This document shows positions 47,366-57,977 of a stretch of DNA of 64,000 bases, in pieces (the stretch's first letter is position 1; each line of letters starts with the position of its first letter). Source of the stretch: Pseudoips prasinana (Eukaryota; Arthropoda; Insecta; Lepidoptera; Nolidae). The notes under the pieces are model-generated. The model was not told where the DNA came from. It made no database searches and saw nothing but the letters and a program-made list of their open reading frames with translations. The stretch is taken from assembly GCA_951640165.1 (NCBI GenBank), contig OX621243.1, positions 3,472,001 to 3,536,000 on the forward strand, in the 5' to 3' direction. The translations under genes and the position numbers were made by a program.

Positions 47366-49084
47366 TTTTATTATTATCTGTACTATAGCAACAAAACAAC
47401 TGATATGTTTTTAATATACCCAGGTACTAAACAAATATTATAATGTCCTGAGCGAGGATCGAACTCACTACCTCTGGCTTAGCAATCAGTAACCACTATC
47501 CCAACAAACCAGCCATTTAAATAAATTGGTAAATCTAGTTTTAATAGCTTAAAAAATAGCAACTCTGTGATTATTCGTTCGCTTATGTCACGAGACCATG
47601 ACGGTTTGAATAATATGAATTTTAATGGAAATACATAATATACGCGATTAGTTCAAGTGTCGCGTCATCGCTAATGTCGCTACATGACGCAGTCTTCGCA
47701 TTAACTTTGTAAGTCTTCTATCGATCTCCAAAATAATATTAATAATGCCCTTGTGAATTTGTTTTCTTGTTAAAGGTTAAGGCTCATTATTGACGTAATT
47801 CTTAAAAAAATGCTAATCGGCCGTTTTATTAAAATTAATCAAATTTAACATAAATTCTACTCGAATTATTTACAATGGTTGCGTTTAACTTTTCTCCTAC
47901 TGGTATGATCGGGGCTCAAGTTGTTTGTAGCAGTAATTATTAGAAAACTAAAATAATCATGATTTTAATTTGGAATAAACTTAACAGTTACTGAGTCACT
48001 TTCAATTTTATTTAAAAACTGTACATTCACATGTTAGTGATAAGAATGTCAATTATAAACTCACACACACAAACATCTGTCTTGGGTTGGGATGGACCCC
48101 ATGACATCAGCAGTCATTAACCGCTAGACCAATATGCCAGTAAGTCATTTAAAGGAGATAGAGCATTGTTACTTAGATCTTTTAGCATACTTCTTCTTTC
48201 TGGAAGAGTCGATAAAGTGTCAGTTTTGTCATATATATCGCGCAAGCGTCATAGGCTACGAAAGCCGTTTACTATCAGCCACTCCGTATTCTTGTTTAGC
48301 AACTACGTTCTTTAAATATCTGTACTATTTAATTTAAATTTCAAGGTCAAAGTTCGTTTACTTTAAGTATTATTGAGCGAATCTATCGAGTTTCAGTCAC
48401 AGTTTGATCATTATTTTTACACACAGTCCAAGAACTACTGTGGTAAATACATTTAATGTATTAGGTGTTGGTTTTGGCACTACCCGTGTACATATCGAGT
48501 TAATAAGATAATATAAAATGCTTACCTTACGCAAGCTCTGCATAATCCGAAGTGAGTTATCGATTTAAAGCTTAAATTCACGTTGACAATGCAAATTAGC
48601 AATACATACAATTACTGTTTTGTAATATTTAACAATAATATGTTTCCTTTTATTTCTCAATTTTCATTCTCTGTATATTTAAGCTTTAATGATCTTTACC
48701 TGTTCTTCCTCAGTTTCCAAATACTCGTCACGTCTATAATATTGAGTAGAAAACTAGAAAAGCACGGAGAAACGCCTTTGTGTTAGCAAACCATGAAGTT
48801 AAATCAGTGCTTAATGTTTCATTCTTTCTGGAAATGGGACAGCGAGCCAGTACTGGACATTGTAACATCAAACTTACGTCACCTTCACGTGACATCCGTA
48901 TGCGCCTTTTAACCCATCCTTATACATACATAAATCTAATCTCAAAACTGGGAAATTATTAATTTAAAAGAGTACCAGGAAATCAACTAGCACCTTCTAC
49001 CAATCCAAGGTAAAAGGTAAGCTCAAATGTATGCATCCCCTGCATAAGAGCCTTATGGAGGAACATGTACAAAGCCGATGGTAA

Positions 49085-49590
49085 TGGATAAAATATCCTG
49101 GGACATTATTCACACATGGCCATCTTCTCCCAAATTTAGCGGAGCTTGTACTATGGAAACCAGTTAACTGATATACTTTATATACTATTTTTCTTTCGTA
49201 AATACATACTTATAGATAATTACACACAGTCGCAGGACAAACATACATGTTCATGCACACAAACATCTGTCCAGAGGCTCTACCGGTTAAGTCACCAAAC
49301 ATCGTTTTCGTGAATGGCGTTCAAATAAATAAAATTTAAAAATGACTTAATCAATTGTTAAATCGGCTTCAACGTTGACCATCGATTCCGGACCATTTAT
49401 GACGTCACATGTGGTCATGGAAGCCGTTTTAACTATTGATTAAGTCATTTTTAACCTTTATTTATTTGAACGCCATTCACGGAAACGATGTTCGGCGACT
49501 TAGCCGGTAGAGCCTCTGGATGGAAATCGAACCGATCTGCGGCGTGAAAGGGAAGTATCAACCAACCACGCTAACCAAAATGGATGATTG
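49085..49590 (-). mobile_element. SINE ('GGGATCAGATGGC' family) interrupted by a foldback MITE
   Basis: The left part matches 34775-34935 and the right part ('ATCTGCGGCGTGAAAGGGAA') resumes after the 249-bp insertion at 49271-49519. Confidence 0.75.
49271..49519. mobile_element. Foldback MITE, 249 bp with ~100-bp arms
   Basis: 'CCAGAGGCTCTACCGGTTAA' at the left, the reverse complement of '...CCGGTAGAGCCTCTGG' at the right. The arms stay about 90% complementary for roughly 100 bp, leaving a ~50-bp centre. No coding capacity. Target duplication not evident. Confidence 0.85.
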
Positions 49591-49845
49591 TTATCTGTTC
49601 CTTTCATAATTTACAATTGCCCAGTTATAAGTTTAGATTTATGTTTTCCAATAATGTTTTTAAACTTAGATTTGCAAGAAACATTAAGGACTGAACTAGA
49701 ATCAATAAATACATAACATTCGATAAGGTAGTTATGATCACACGTTGTACTACCTGTTGTACTGCGAAGTCGACTCCTGGTCTCCTGCCCATTTATTTCG
49801 GATTATGCAGATTATACATGCAGGGGCACACAACACACAACTTAC

Positions 49846-49997
49846 TTCTCGTATGCCTCTACGAGTTCCTTGACGTTCTTGCTGGTGTCATTTGCGGCGT
49901 CTTTAGAGTGTTCCCGTAGAAGGTTGACGACGAATTCAGAGTGATCGAGAAGTTCGTCTCTGCTTTCTTCAAGACTTGCAACTTCACTTTGCAATTC
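49846..49997 (-). CDS. Internal exon, spectrin-type repeat helix of the giant cytoskeletal gene
   Basis: Exon of 152 bp: acceptor CCAATACACAG before GAATTGC, donor GTAAGTTG after GAGAA. It reads ELQSEVASLEESRDELL through NVKELVEAYE (50 codons) plus two bases, AA. These complete a Lys codon with the first A of the exon at 27465, so the frame crosses a 22.4-kb intron intact. The sequence is strongly helical and acidic, as expected for a spectrin-repeat helix with its linker. The long downstream intron begins in a GC-rich region that might hold an internal promoter, so transcripts may differ in whether they include this exon and those before it. Confidence 0.83.
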
Positions 49998-50369
49998 CTG
50001 TGTATTGGAAAAGGTGGATAGAGTAACGGGTTAATGACATCAAAAGGTGTATACTTTGAGAGCTTAAGTAGTTTGATTTAAAATGAACATTAACTCTATT
50101 AAATCATCATCATTTCATCATCATCAGCCACGTGTCGTTCACTGTTGGATAAAGGCATCTCCTCAAGGTTTTACAATAGATCAATCAATTTGGAGGGGTA
50201 TGCCGTAGTTACCATGCATGGTATGGGAATTGGCGACCGCAGTTAGGTGGTAGCTAGTCTATAGTACCTGGTGTATCCCTTAATAGCCTTTTACAACCCC
50301 CACGGGTTGCTCATGTTATTCTTTCGAGGTCAAAACCACACGGCTAAATTATTGGCTACAATGCTAGCT

Positions 50370-51016
50370 CCAATTCTTCTACTTTTTTTTATTAAACGGG
50401 CTCAAATTGCTACAGTTAAAACTATGAAATTATTGTGATGTTCATTCAAAATTAATTATTCATCCACTGTATAACTTTCAATGATATATAAATTAATTAT
50501 ATCAGAATAAAATCGAAAGTGTTTGAATATTATCGATTTCTGTAGAATAGTTTCAATGTAGATTGGCAATAGAATATCGATCAAATGTTTAAAAGAATTA
50601 TTTTATGAACAAAATGAACATTAACTCTACCTCTGAATAATTGACATTAGTTATCGTTCTTTATAAATAATCTCATTAACCAGCAAATAATCATAATCAA
50701 TTCTTCTACTTATTTCAGTAATAACCCGGCTTAAGTTGCTGCAGTATATTAATAATAGAACACTGGAATTCCATAATTTTCATTTGCTATTGACAATTCA
50801 TTCGCTGAATCACTTTCAATGTTATTTAAATAAAGTTTATCTTGATAAAATCGAAAGTGTTTGAATAAAATTATACAAATGTATATTGTAAGCAAACACG
50901 TTCTTGATTGATATCAGTAGAATGATTTCAATGGAGATTGACAATAGAATATTGATCAAATGTATATTTTATAAATATTTGATCAATATTCTACTGCCAA
51001 TCTCAAATGCATATTT
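50370..51016. repeat. Imperfect direct duplication plus hairpin MITE copies
   Basis: 'CAATTCTTCTACTT' followed by a 'GCTAAAGTTGCT'-like block, 'AAAATCGAAAGTGTTTGAAT' and 'TAGAAT.GTTTCAATG' occur in the same order near 50370-50600 and 50697-50945. The second is followed by a full hairpin element (50935-51016) and the first by a partial one (50556-50600). Confidence 0.65.
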
Positions 51017-51226
51017 TATTTTGTTATTTGGTATGTATTAGCTCTTAGATCAAAATTGGTCCTAATTTCAGTAATAAGTACCTAACCCGGACGCAAGAAC
51101 TGTGTCTGTCTGTGGCATTGTAGCTCTTGAGCGGATCAACTGATTTTGTTTTCAATTTGTTTTCATTTTGTTTGTGTCATGTGAGTGTCATAAAATATAA
51201 CCAAAAAGCTATATTTGATGAAAATC

Positions 51227-51470
51227 GGTCCAACATGGCCGCCGCCTCAAAATGGCGGATAACATGTTTTACACAAACCCCTCAATATCGTAGCTCAATA
51301 GGGGTATCAAAAAAAAAGGCTTTGCCTAGTAAAATACTATACCTACAATGAGAAATTTCAATTCCAATATGGCCGCCATTACAAAATGGCGAATGTTTTT
51401 CATAACTCTCTCAATACGGGTATGTATGGAATTAAGGGCTTGACTAAACGAATACTATTTAAAGTTGTAA
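51227..51470. repeat. Two ~130-bp tandem units with ATGGCCGCC/AAAATGGCG
   Basis: 'CAACATGGCCGCCGCCTCAA' and 'CCAATATGGCCGCCATTACA' start two diverged units that both continue with 'AAAATGGCG', 'CTCAATA' and 'TAAAATACTAT' or 'CGAATACTAT'. Confidence 0.65.
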
Positions 51471-51505
51471 ATTTATGTTATAAGTTAAATTTGTCTGTGG
51501 CTCAC

Positions 51506-51678
51506 CTGTAGTGCATGTCTAGTGTCTAAAGCTCGTCTCCTGGTGCTGGGGTTGGCATCCAGCTGCCGTAGACGGTCAGAAGCTGCGGTGATGGCAGCTC
51601 CCAAACTGCGTTGCACGTCCAGGAGTTGGTTCCAGCGGTTGAGTTGCTGGTCAGCTGTTGCTGCGCGTTTGGCTAGAC
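51506..51678 (-). CDS. Internal exon, spectrin-type repeat of the giant cytoskeletal gene
   Basis: Exon of 173 bp with acceptor ATTTCTATAG before GTCTAGCC and donor GTGAGCC after CTACAG. Read in phase from the upstream exon it gives Gly, then LAKRAATADQQLNRWNQLL, and ends RRRALDTRHALQ on a codon boundary. A Trp in 'LNRWNQLL' at the usual helix-A position, regular leucines and a long amphipathic helix ('ITAASDRLRQLDA') fit a spectrin repeat. The intron to the upstream exon is only 430 bp and holds a LINE 3' end; the intron to the next exon is 1.5 kb. Open frame, matching phases on both sides and clean splice sites make the exon call firm; the gene name is less certain. Confidence 0.85.
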
Positions 51679-51714
51679 CTATAGAAATAATAATAAGTAG
51701 CTTTATTTTGTTTT

Positions 51715-51975
51715 CTATATAATAGGATTGCAAAACTGAAGTGGCATTGGGCGGGGCACATAGCTCCTAGAACCGACGGCCGTTGGGGCAGAAAGGTTCT
51801 CGAGTGGCGACCACGAACGCCACTCGAGAACACGACTCGGAAGACGCAGCTGGGTCCGGTCGCTGGAAACTGCTGGATGCGAATAGCGCAAGACCGGCAA
51901 TTGTGGAAATCTTTGGGGGAGGCATTTGTCCAGCAGTGGTCTTTCGACTGATATGATGATAATGATGATGATAAT
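51715..51975 (+). mobile_element. LINE 3' end, RTE-like
   Basis: The frame reads 'AKLKWHWAGHIAPRTDGRWG' and 'RKVLEWRPR', later 'GNCWMRIAQDRQLWKSLGEA', then a stop and a (GATAAT/GATGAT)n tail. The 'KWxWAGHI...WRPR...DRxxW' order is the usual C-terminal end of RTE-like elements. It lies wholly in a 430-bp intron. Confidence 0.8.
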
Positions 51976-52108
51976 GGGATTTTGTGGAAAAAAATGTGTT
52001 TATTGTCTTGAAAAAGATAAAATATGTTGTTTGTTTTATGTATTTGACATATCCAGTTCCTGAAAAGAAGCAGGACTATGCCTCTAAGAACTTAAGTTAT
52101 TCTCTTAC

Positions 52109-52241
52109 CTTCGCAGGCGACGTTCCATCTGTCAGCAAGTTCTCTCGTTTTCTGTTCAACTCTTTCACCGCTGGCGGCATCTGCTCCCGAGCAGAGTTCT
52201 CGCGCCCGCTCCCGAACCACGTCGAGGAGCGGCTGCTGATT
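52109..52241 (-). CDS. Internal exon, spectrin-type repeat, giant Msp300/nesprin-like protein (first exon seen in window)
   Basis: Minus-strand exon of 133 bp: acceptor TTATCTTCAG before AATCAGCAG, donor GTAAGAGA after GCGAAG. It encodes 44 codons plus one base: starts NQQPLLDVVRERARELC, ends RELADRWNVACE. The heptad-like pattern with an ADRW core is typical of a spectrin-repeat helix. The leftover G joins the next exon's GT to give a Gly codon, and the frame stays open, which supports both exons. The incoming phase is 0, so the preceding exon must end on a codon boundary; I found no convincing exon between here and the right edge. Spectrin repeats act as elastic spacers in cytoskeletal linkers. 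Family naming is inferred from the whole gene, not from this exon. Confidence 0.8.
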
Positions 52242-52650
52242 CTGAAGATAATTGGTATAAAAGATCAGCCAAGTTCATTATTACTTGAAAAAATTAACTC
52301 TTTCTGCATATCTCCTCAAACAACACGCAAAGACTACTCCAATATTTATGGTTTAACGTAGAAACTTACACTCGACGTAAAAAGGAATGATGAATTGTTG
52401 ACAATATATTGGAACTTGAATGACGAGTTACTGCAGTGAAATTTACATTGATTGGAAATAAAACACTTTCATGTCAACAAAACGAGACTTAACATTTTAC
52501 TTTCAATTAACCGGCTGGCTGATTACCCAATTTCAATCGTAGCGATATCTACTTTCACAATTGTGTAAAACGATCAATTTTAATGTTGATGTATCCAATT
52601 GTATTCAACGGTATTTGTTACGTACATTGTTTTAATATGTTTACCTTTAC

Positions 52651-52772
52651 TTTACCGTTAAACGGGGTGAATAGAAATCCAGTGGCGAAAAATATAAACA
52701 AAATTTTACTTATGTATGGATACTGTCTCCACGTGTATTCACCCCGGGATTTGTATTCACCCGGTTTACTGT
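52651..52772. mobile_element. Small MITE with 'GGGTGAAT' inverted ends, copy 1
   Basis: 'TTTACCGTTAAACGGGGTGA' at the left against 'TTCACCCGGTTTACTGTTA' at the right; core 'ACAAAATTTTACTTATGTAT' and 'GGATACTGTC' shared with 59711-59820. Confidence 0.65.
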
Positions 52773-53094
52773 TATGTAATAAGCCATACTTACCTTATAT
52801 TTGGTAAGTCGTTCACGAGTCAAGGTCAATTTTGTTATTGGATTTACTGCCAAGAATATATTATCGATACGGTGGCAACAATTGCTGTAAATAGAACCAG
52901 CGTTGTTCAAATAAATAATGGTTATGGGAGAACACAATTCATTCGCATCCAGCCTGATATTGTCCACAGCTGGTCAATCACCATAGTTTTCTATAACGTT
53001 GCCATTTTTGTTGGTTTGCCTTAGTCACCGCCCTTGGCATCCGAGTTGCCGGCCGCAGTAAGTTGGTATGTATAGCTACTTATTCCGACTCATG

Positions 53095-53940
53095 TATTAA
53101 ATTGTAATTCGTAATGCAACTTGCCCTTAACCTATGGTTTACTACCTATGGTCCGGTCAACAATCAAGTCATTATCGTGCAAATGTTGAGCTGGACACAG
53201 GATAAGACGATATGTATTATTTATACTAAACCCGTGAGTTGCTCCTTTCATAAAGAAAATGCAGAGCCAAGATAATTATATGTAGTACATCTTGTGTCAT
53301 GTCGTGATATGTCGTGGGTTTGATGGGGGCCCAGGGCAAATTGTGTGATGAGCACGGTTATTTGTTCTGTGTCTGGGGGAATGTATGTATATAGAAATAT
53401 ATAAGTATGTTTATAAGTTTTCTGGTTGCCAACCTTTATTACAGGCTCTGCCTAGTTTGCGATCAGAAGGCAGTATTTAGTAGTCCTAAAATATTTATTT
53501 ATTACTTTTTGCACAAGATTGTACAGAGGCGGACTTAATGCCCAAGGCATTTTCTGCCAGTCAACCTTAGGGTGGTGCAGAGATAGCATGGAAGGTGCAC
53601 GGATCATACAATTATCAAAAAGTTAGAAAGTAGGGGCTATACTAAGCAACTTCTAAAATAGTAAGAACTGGACAACACAATACTCTACTATGCAATACTA
53701 TATTATCCAATACTGTACTGTATGATTATTTATTTTATTGTTAAAATTATAGCTATAAATTCCAAGTCCTGTACTAAATTTTAACTTGAAATGCAATTTA
53801 CCTATGGTACGGCCAACAATCAGGACATTATTGTGCAAATGTGAAGCTGGGCACAGGATATGACGGCATGTATTATTTATACTAAGCCCATGAGTTGCTC
53901 CCTTCATAAAGACCTGCAGAGCCAATATAATTATACAATG
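53095..53940. repeat. Direct duplication, ~170-bp units at 53095-53285 and 53770-53940
   Basis: Shared blocks 'GTGCAAATGT', 'GTATTATTTATACTAA', 'CATGAGTTGCTCC' and 'TTCATAAAGA' in the same order, about 670 bp apart. A SINE (53310-53510) lies between them. Confidence 0.7.
53310..53510 (+). mobile_element. SINE ('GGGATCAGATGGC' family), diverged
   Basis: 'TGATGAGCACGGTTATTTGT', 'ATGTTTATAAGTTTTCTGGT' and 'CCTAGTTTGCGATCAGAAGG'. Confidence 0.6.
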
Positions 53941-54004
53941 GAAGCCAAACTAATCCGAAGAAATTCTCACGAACAATAATTGAATAGCAATTCTTATAAG
54001 TTTT

Positions 54005-54545
54005 CCAATACTTTATTTAAGTAACTTTATTTTATAATATAGGCAGTGGTTCAAGCTATGGCTTAACGACTGTTGTTTAACGACTGTAAGCCGACAGCTT
54101 AACGTGCACTCCTAAACATGAAGACGCTCCGAAATTAAACCACTTTCGCTGTCATTCATTTATAAAATTACCGCATGCCTAGTTGATTTACCTCATTACA
54201 AAAAGCGTTTAAGTCAATCACTTGATTACAGTTTACATTTATATTCACTTTCTTTACAGTTGAACACCTAGTTCCATCTGCAGGTGGTTTTCACAAAGTG
54301 GCAAAAAATATGCTAATAATGGTTGACGAATTTGTTTTATTAAAAATCATAACTTGCTTTTTTACATGAGAAAAACACAACGAAATATAGCTAGATATTT
54401 CGTTGTTTTTCTTTAAACAACAGTCGTTAAGCCATAGCTTGAACCACTGCCTATATTATAAAATAAAGTTACTTAAATAAAGTAAACAAACCACCTGCAG
54501 ATGGAACTAGGTGTTCAACTGTAAAGAAAGTGAATATAAATGTTC
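54005..54545. repeat. Rearranged inverted-repeat cluster (A ... B ... A' B')
   Basis: Segment A (54005-54085) reappears inverted at 54408-54485; segment B (54236-54292) reappears inverted at 54486-54545. Shared pieces include 'CAGTGGTTCAAGCTATGGCT' for A and 'ACCTAGTTCCATCTGCAGGT' for B. Between A and B lies a family D repeat (54045-54190). Confidence 0.8.
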
Positions 54546-54682
54546 TTCTGTAAAACATTTTATCTCGCTACTAGGCATGACTTTCATCTTACAGTTTTCA
54601 GTTTGAAAGGTTTTGGTCAAAACCCATATCAGTGAAAGCCTCCTGTCACAGCTAACCTACAAGCAGAACTCAATGACAGCTT

Positions 54683-54754
54683 CTTAAGATTAAGGCAAGT
54701 ATGTTTATAAACGTTAGCGGCACCGATTATAAACATACTTGCCTTAATCTTAAG
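54683..54754. repeat. Perfect 27-bp stem hairpin with 18-nt loop
   Basis: 'CTTAAGATTAAGGCAAGTAT' plus GTTTATA pairs exactly with TATAAAC plus 'ATACTTGCCTTAATCTTAAG'. Pairing extends imperfectly outward ('ACAGCTT' against 'GGCTGT'). Confidence 0.85.
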
Positions 54755-55602
54755 AGGCTGTGTGTTTAGTGGGTCCTATTTATTATTTATTTATTTATTC
54801 TTGGAAGACTTGACAAAAAGCCCATACCAGGTCTTCGCGAGTAGGTCATATTTTACGTTAGTTATGACCTAGTGTGAACATTCTTACAAAACAATAATCA
54901 TAATAAAAATATAAGTCCTAATTAGTTTGAACATTTTGAAAAAAAGTCTTGACTAAGTAATCGTCGTACTGCCTCTGGCTTAGCATTAAATATGCTAAAA
55001 TTATGCTTTTTGTAATATTTATTAAGGTCTTGGATGGATTTATTTTCTTATTATTACTTATTTTACTTATTTATTTTAATATATTGTAATGGTTTATACA
55101 TATGTCCACAAAACCGTGTTACCGGGATGACTGTGAGATCGAGTCTCTGTACAGCAACTAATCTTCTGTATAACATTACATTATTCTAGCAAATGTCTTA
55201 ATTTAACTGAAATAACAACAGTTTCGGTTCTGTGAATAAACTAATGTTCCTGACAACATTTTATCTTTAAATCATACGATTTTAATAGTAAATATTAGAG
55301 TCTAGTTTTATTGTATAAGAAAAATGGAAAGTGAACGCTTGAACCAACTTAATTTCATTAAATAGTTTATCAGAGCGCACATGTATGGGTGTTTACAGTG
55401 TAATCAGTGATGTTGATAAGCGCCGATGATAACGTTCTACTGGTGAATATTTTCGCAAGAATTCTCTGATAAATATCGTAACTATGTACTCTAAGAAAAT
55501 GATTTATGCTTAATAATTTTGCACTAGAGATCGCACTCATTCCAAATTTGACCATTAAGGTTCTATTGTCATAGAGTGTCATAGACAATAGATATTTAAG
55601 AA

Positions 55603-55805
55603 AAATTATATTAATCTGTTCTCAGTTTTGACACTCAGTTTGTTAGTGTGTCAAAAGCATGTAGCGTGTTCAATTTTTTTTTGTAACTGTAATATTTTAC
55701 TTCTTATGCCTAGTATATAAAAAAAAATTAGCTATCTGCACTCCTTCTCCATATAAACTTTAACTGTTCCAAATTTCATACTCCTCCGTCCGCGCAATGT
55801 TTATA
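55603..55805 (+). repeat. Element-free paralogue of the mariner's flanking sequence
   Basis: 'ATATTAATCTGTTC', 'TTTTGACACTCAGTTTGT' and 'CTCCATATAAACTTTAACTG' match the left and right flanks of the mariner (37040-37191 and 38478-38570) but are contiguous here through 'TATATAAAAAAAAATTAGC'. Confidence 0.8.
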
Positions 55806-57189
55806 TACGAGTAAAGGGTTAGAAAGGTTTTGTGTGTGTATTAACATTATAATAGGTATACTAATTGCATTTCTCATTATATAAAATGACCTATAGGGTA
55901 GATGGAAAGCGTCGTTATAATTTGATTATAATTAATTTTTATATTATAATTGATGTTATATAATAAGTTTAATAAAGGTTAACATAATAATCTGGGCATG
56001 ATACCTTTGATACATATAGAATACATACTTGATTCTGTAGGTATTAAGTAGGCTATTCTATATACACACAGTCCCAATAGCATCGTAAAAACTGCGGTGG
56101 ACAGCCTATATTTTCCTATTTAAGTGAAACTTATGGAGAATAATAAATTGAGAGCCACTATCACAATTAAGGCGAGAGGCGATAATAAATTGTTACTATC
56201 ATAAAATGATCCTTGTCGTCGGTAAAAGTCAAGTCAAAGTAAAAGTCGGTAAAATAATAAAATATTTATTTGCAGGAAGAAAATACACTGAAGAATTATG
56301 CTCAACTTGGTAAAAACCTTTTTTAATTTATATATTTCTCCGATGCTTGTGAACAGATTTTAAAAGTTCTGTTTCTTATTCGAAATTCAAATGTTGTTTT
56401 GTTTAAATCGGTCACTCAATAGAATAGTTGAAGTGGTTTGTTACTGGTATGTTAAATATCGTTAACGCTACACACTTGTTCTTTCATATTTCATAGAAAT
56501 TTAAAATTCCAAACCACAAGAGGAGGCAATCACCTACCTATAATGAAAACGAAGCACGTTCCGAGCTTTTATGTACCGAAGTCCCATTGAGGCTAATAAG
56601 TGTCTGACCTTAACACTGAGGCTATTTATAGACTATGAGAAAATGTTAACCGCGTACTTTAGCCGAGCTATAGAAGAATATATTGAACGCAAACGCTTCA
56701 AAGATTCGGATTGAAATTAAATAAGGATCTAGAGCAGAAAATAAATTAATAGAATCTCGTTATTCTAAAGGGAATAGAATGAGTATAATCGTTTTGAGAG
56801 TATTGATTTAAACATCAGTAAGATTTAGTGTTGCCTGCGATTTCATAAATTGATTTGGGTTTGGAGGTTACTATTGCGTTTAAAATATATGTATATTTAT
56901 TTAAATTTCTACTAAATCCAATATTAGTTTATCAAATGGAATAGTAATATTAGTTTGACAATTTTTTAATATTCATTTATCTTTATATATAGCTACTCGC
57001 AAAAGTGAATGATCACGCACCTATAACTGGCGAAACACGAAATTTAAAAAAGTCTACACGGCCTAAGAGGCAAAATTTAATATTTATAAGTTTATCGGTA
57101 AAAACCATTTTATGCCTTTTTCTTTGGCCATAGATAATCTTAACTCTTTTCTCTTGATATATATTTTTGAAGTTATACTTCTTTTGGCG

Positions 57190-57345
57190 CGATGGAGAAA
57201 AATGATGAGAGTGAATTTTTACGATGCGCGCGCATCGTAAAAATAACAGCATGAACTTAGTTCTAGGTGGTATGAAAATGTATGAGAGTGAATTTTTCAT
57301 AAAAATAACAGCATGACGTTAGTTCTAGGTGGTATGAAAATTGAT
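57190..57345. repeat. Tandem duplication of ~85 bp with a perfect 28-bp palindrome in one unit
   Basis: 'GAGAGTGAATTTTT' and 'AATAACAGCATGA' then 'TTAGTTCTAGGTGGTATGAA' occur twice. The first unit contains the perfect palindrome at 57216-57243 centred on GCGC/GCGC; the second has only CAT in its place. Confidence 0.85.
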
Positions 57346-57836
57346 AACTATGTTCAAGTTGTATATTAAGAAGTATAACTTCTAACGCGTGTACATAAGT
57401 ACACACAAGTTTTTTTTAATGGTTACTGTGTTCCATGGCGCCGGTTTAATATTTTGTACTTATGATTATTACTGAACATATGATTGTTTTATAATTAATA
57501 ATAATACTATAGAATTTTATTCACACACGGCCATCTGATCCCAAATTAAGCAGAGCTTGTACTGTGGAAACTTGTATTTTTGTAAATATATAGATAATAA
57601 TTAAGTCAATGATTGTCATTTTCATCTTTTTTCAACGAATGTTTCTTCAAATTAGAAATTCATTGTAAACTAAATATTTGGAACTATGTTTGACTTCATT
57701 AAACCTTGTCTGAACCATATTTTACTCAAATAAAGATGACTTATTTACAAAAACAGTTTTTTAAGACAGGGTCAAAACAAGAAGGTCTTAAAGGAATTTC
57801 ACGCGGCCAAAGCCACAGGCATTTTGTCTCTGTTAT

Positions 57837-57977
57837 TGTAAAGACGCCAGCACATCAAGCTACCCCAATCTGTCAAATTTCCCCAATTGAAAGTGAACCT
57901 TATGCTTATGTGATAAAGTTGAAAAGCTATAAAAGAATTTTGACAGATTGGGGTAGCTGGATGTGCTGGCGTCTGTA
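57837..57977. mobile_element. 140-bp palindromic MITE, copy 3
   Basis: 'GACGCCAGCACATCAAGCTA' to 'GCTGGATGTGCTGGCGTCTG'. Almost identical to copy 2 at 30981-31120. Confidence 0.85.

Larger units (their letters stand above)
27466..49845 (-). other. Intron, 22.4 kb
   Basis: The donor at 49845 and acceptor at 27466 join codons in frame (AA + A = Lys). The acceptor-proximal kilobase (27.5-28.6 kb) is GC-rich and repeat-poor. The remainder holds SINEs, two of three copies of a 140-bp palindromic MITE, LINE 3' ends, an intact mariner and a foldback MITE. Stretches with nothing recognised: 28.6-29.3, 35.7-37.0, 38.6-40.0, 40.0-41.5, 42.5-43.0, 45.8-46.9 and 47.5-49.0 kb, apart from scattered repeat fragments. 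Confidence 0.75.
49998..51505 (-). other. Intron, 1.5 kb, with internal duplications
   Basis: Contains a dispersed-repeat fragment at 50100-50230, an imperfect direct duplication (50.37-50.60 and 50.70-50.94 kb), a hairpin MITE at 50.93-51.02 kb and a pair of ~130-bp tandem units with 'ATGGCCGCC' and 'AAAATGGCG' at 51.23-51.47 kb. Confidence 0.7.
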
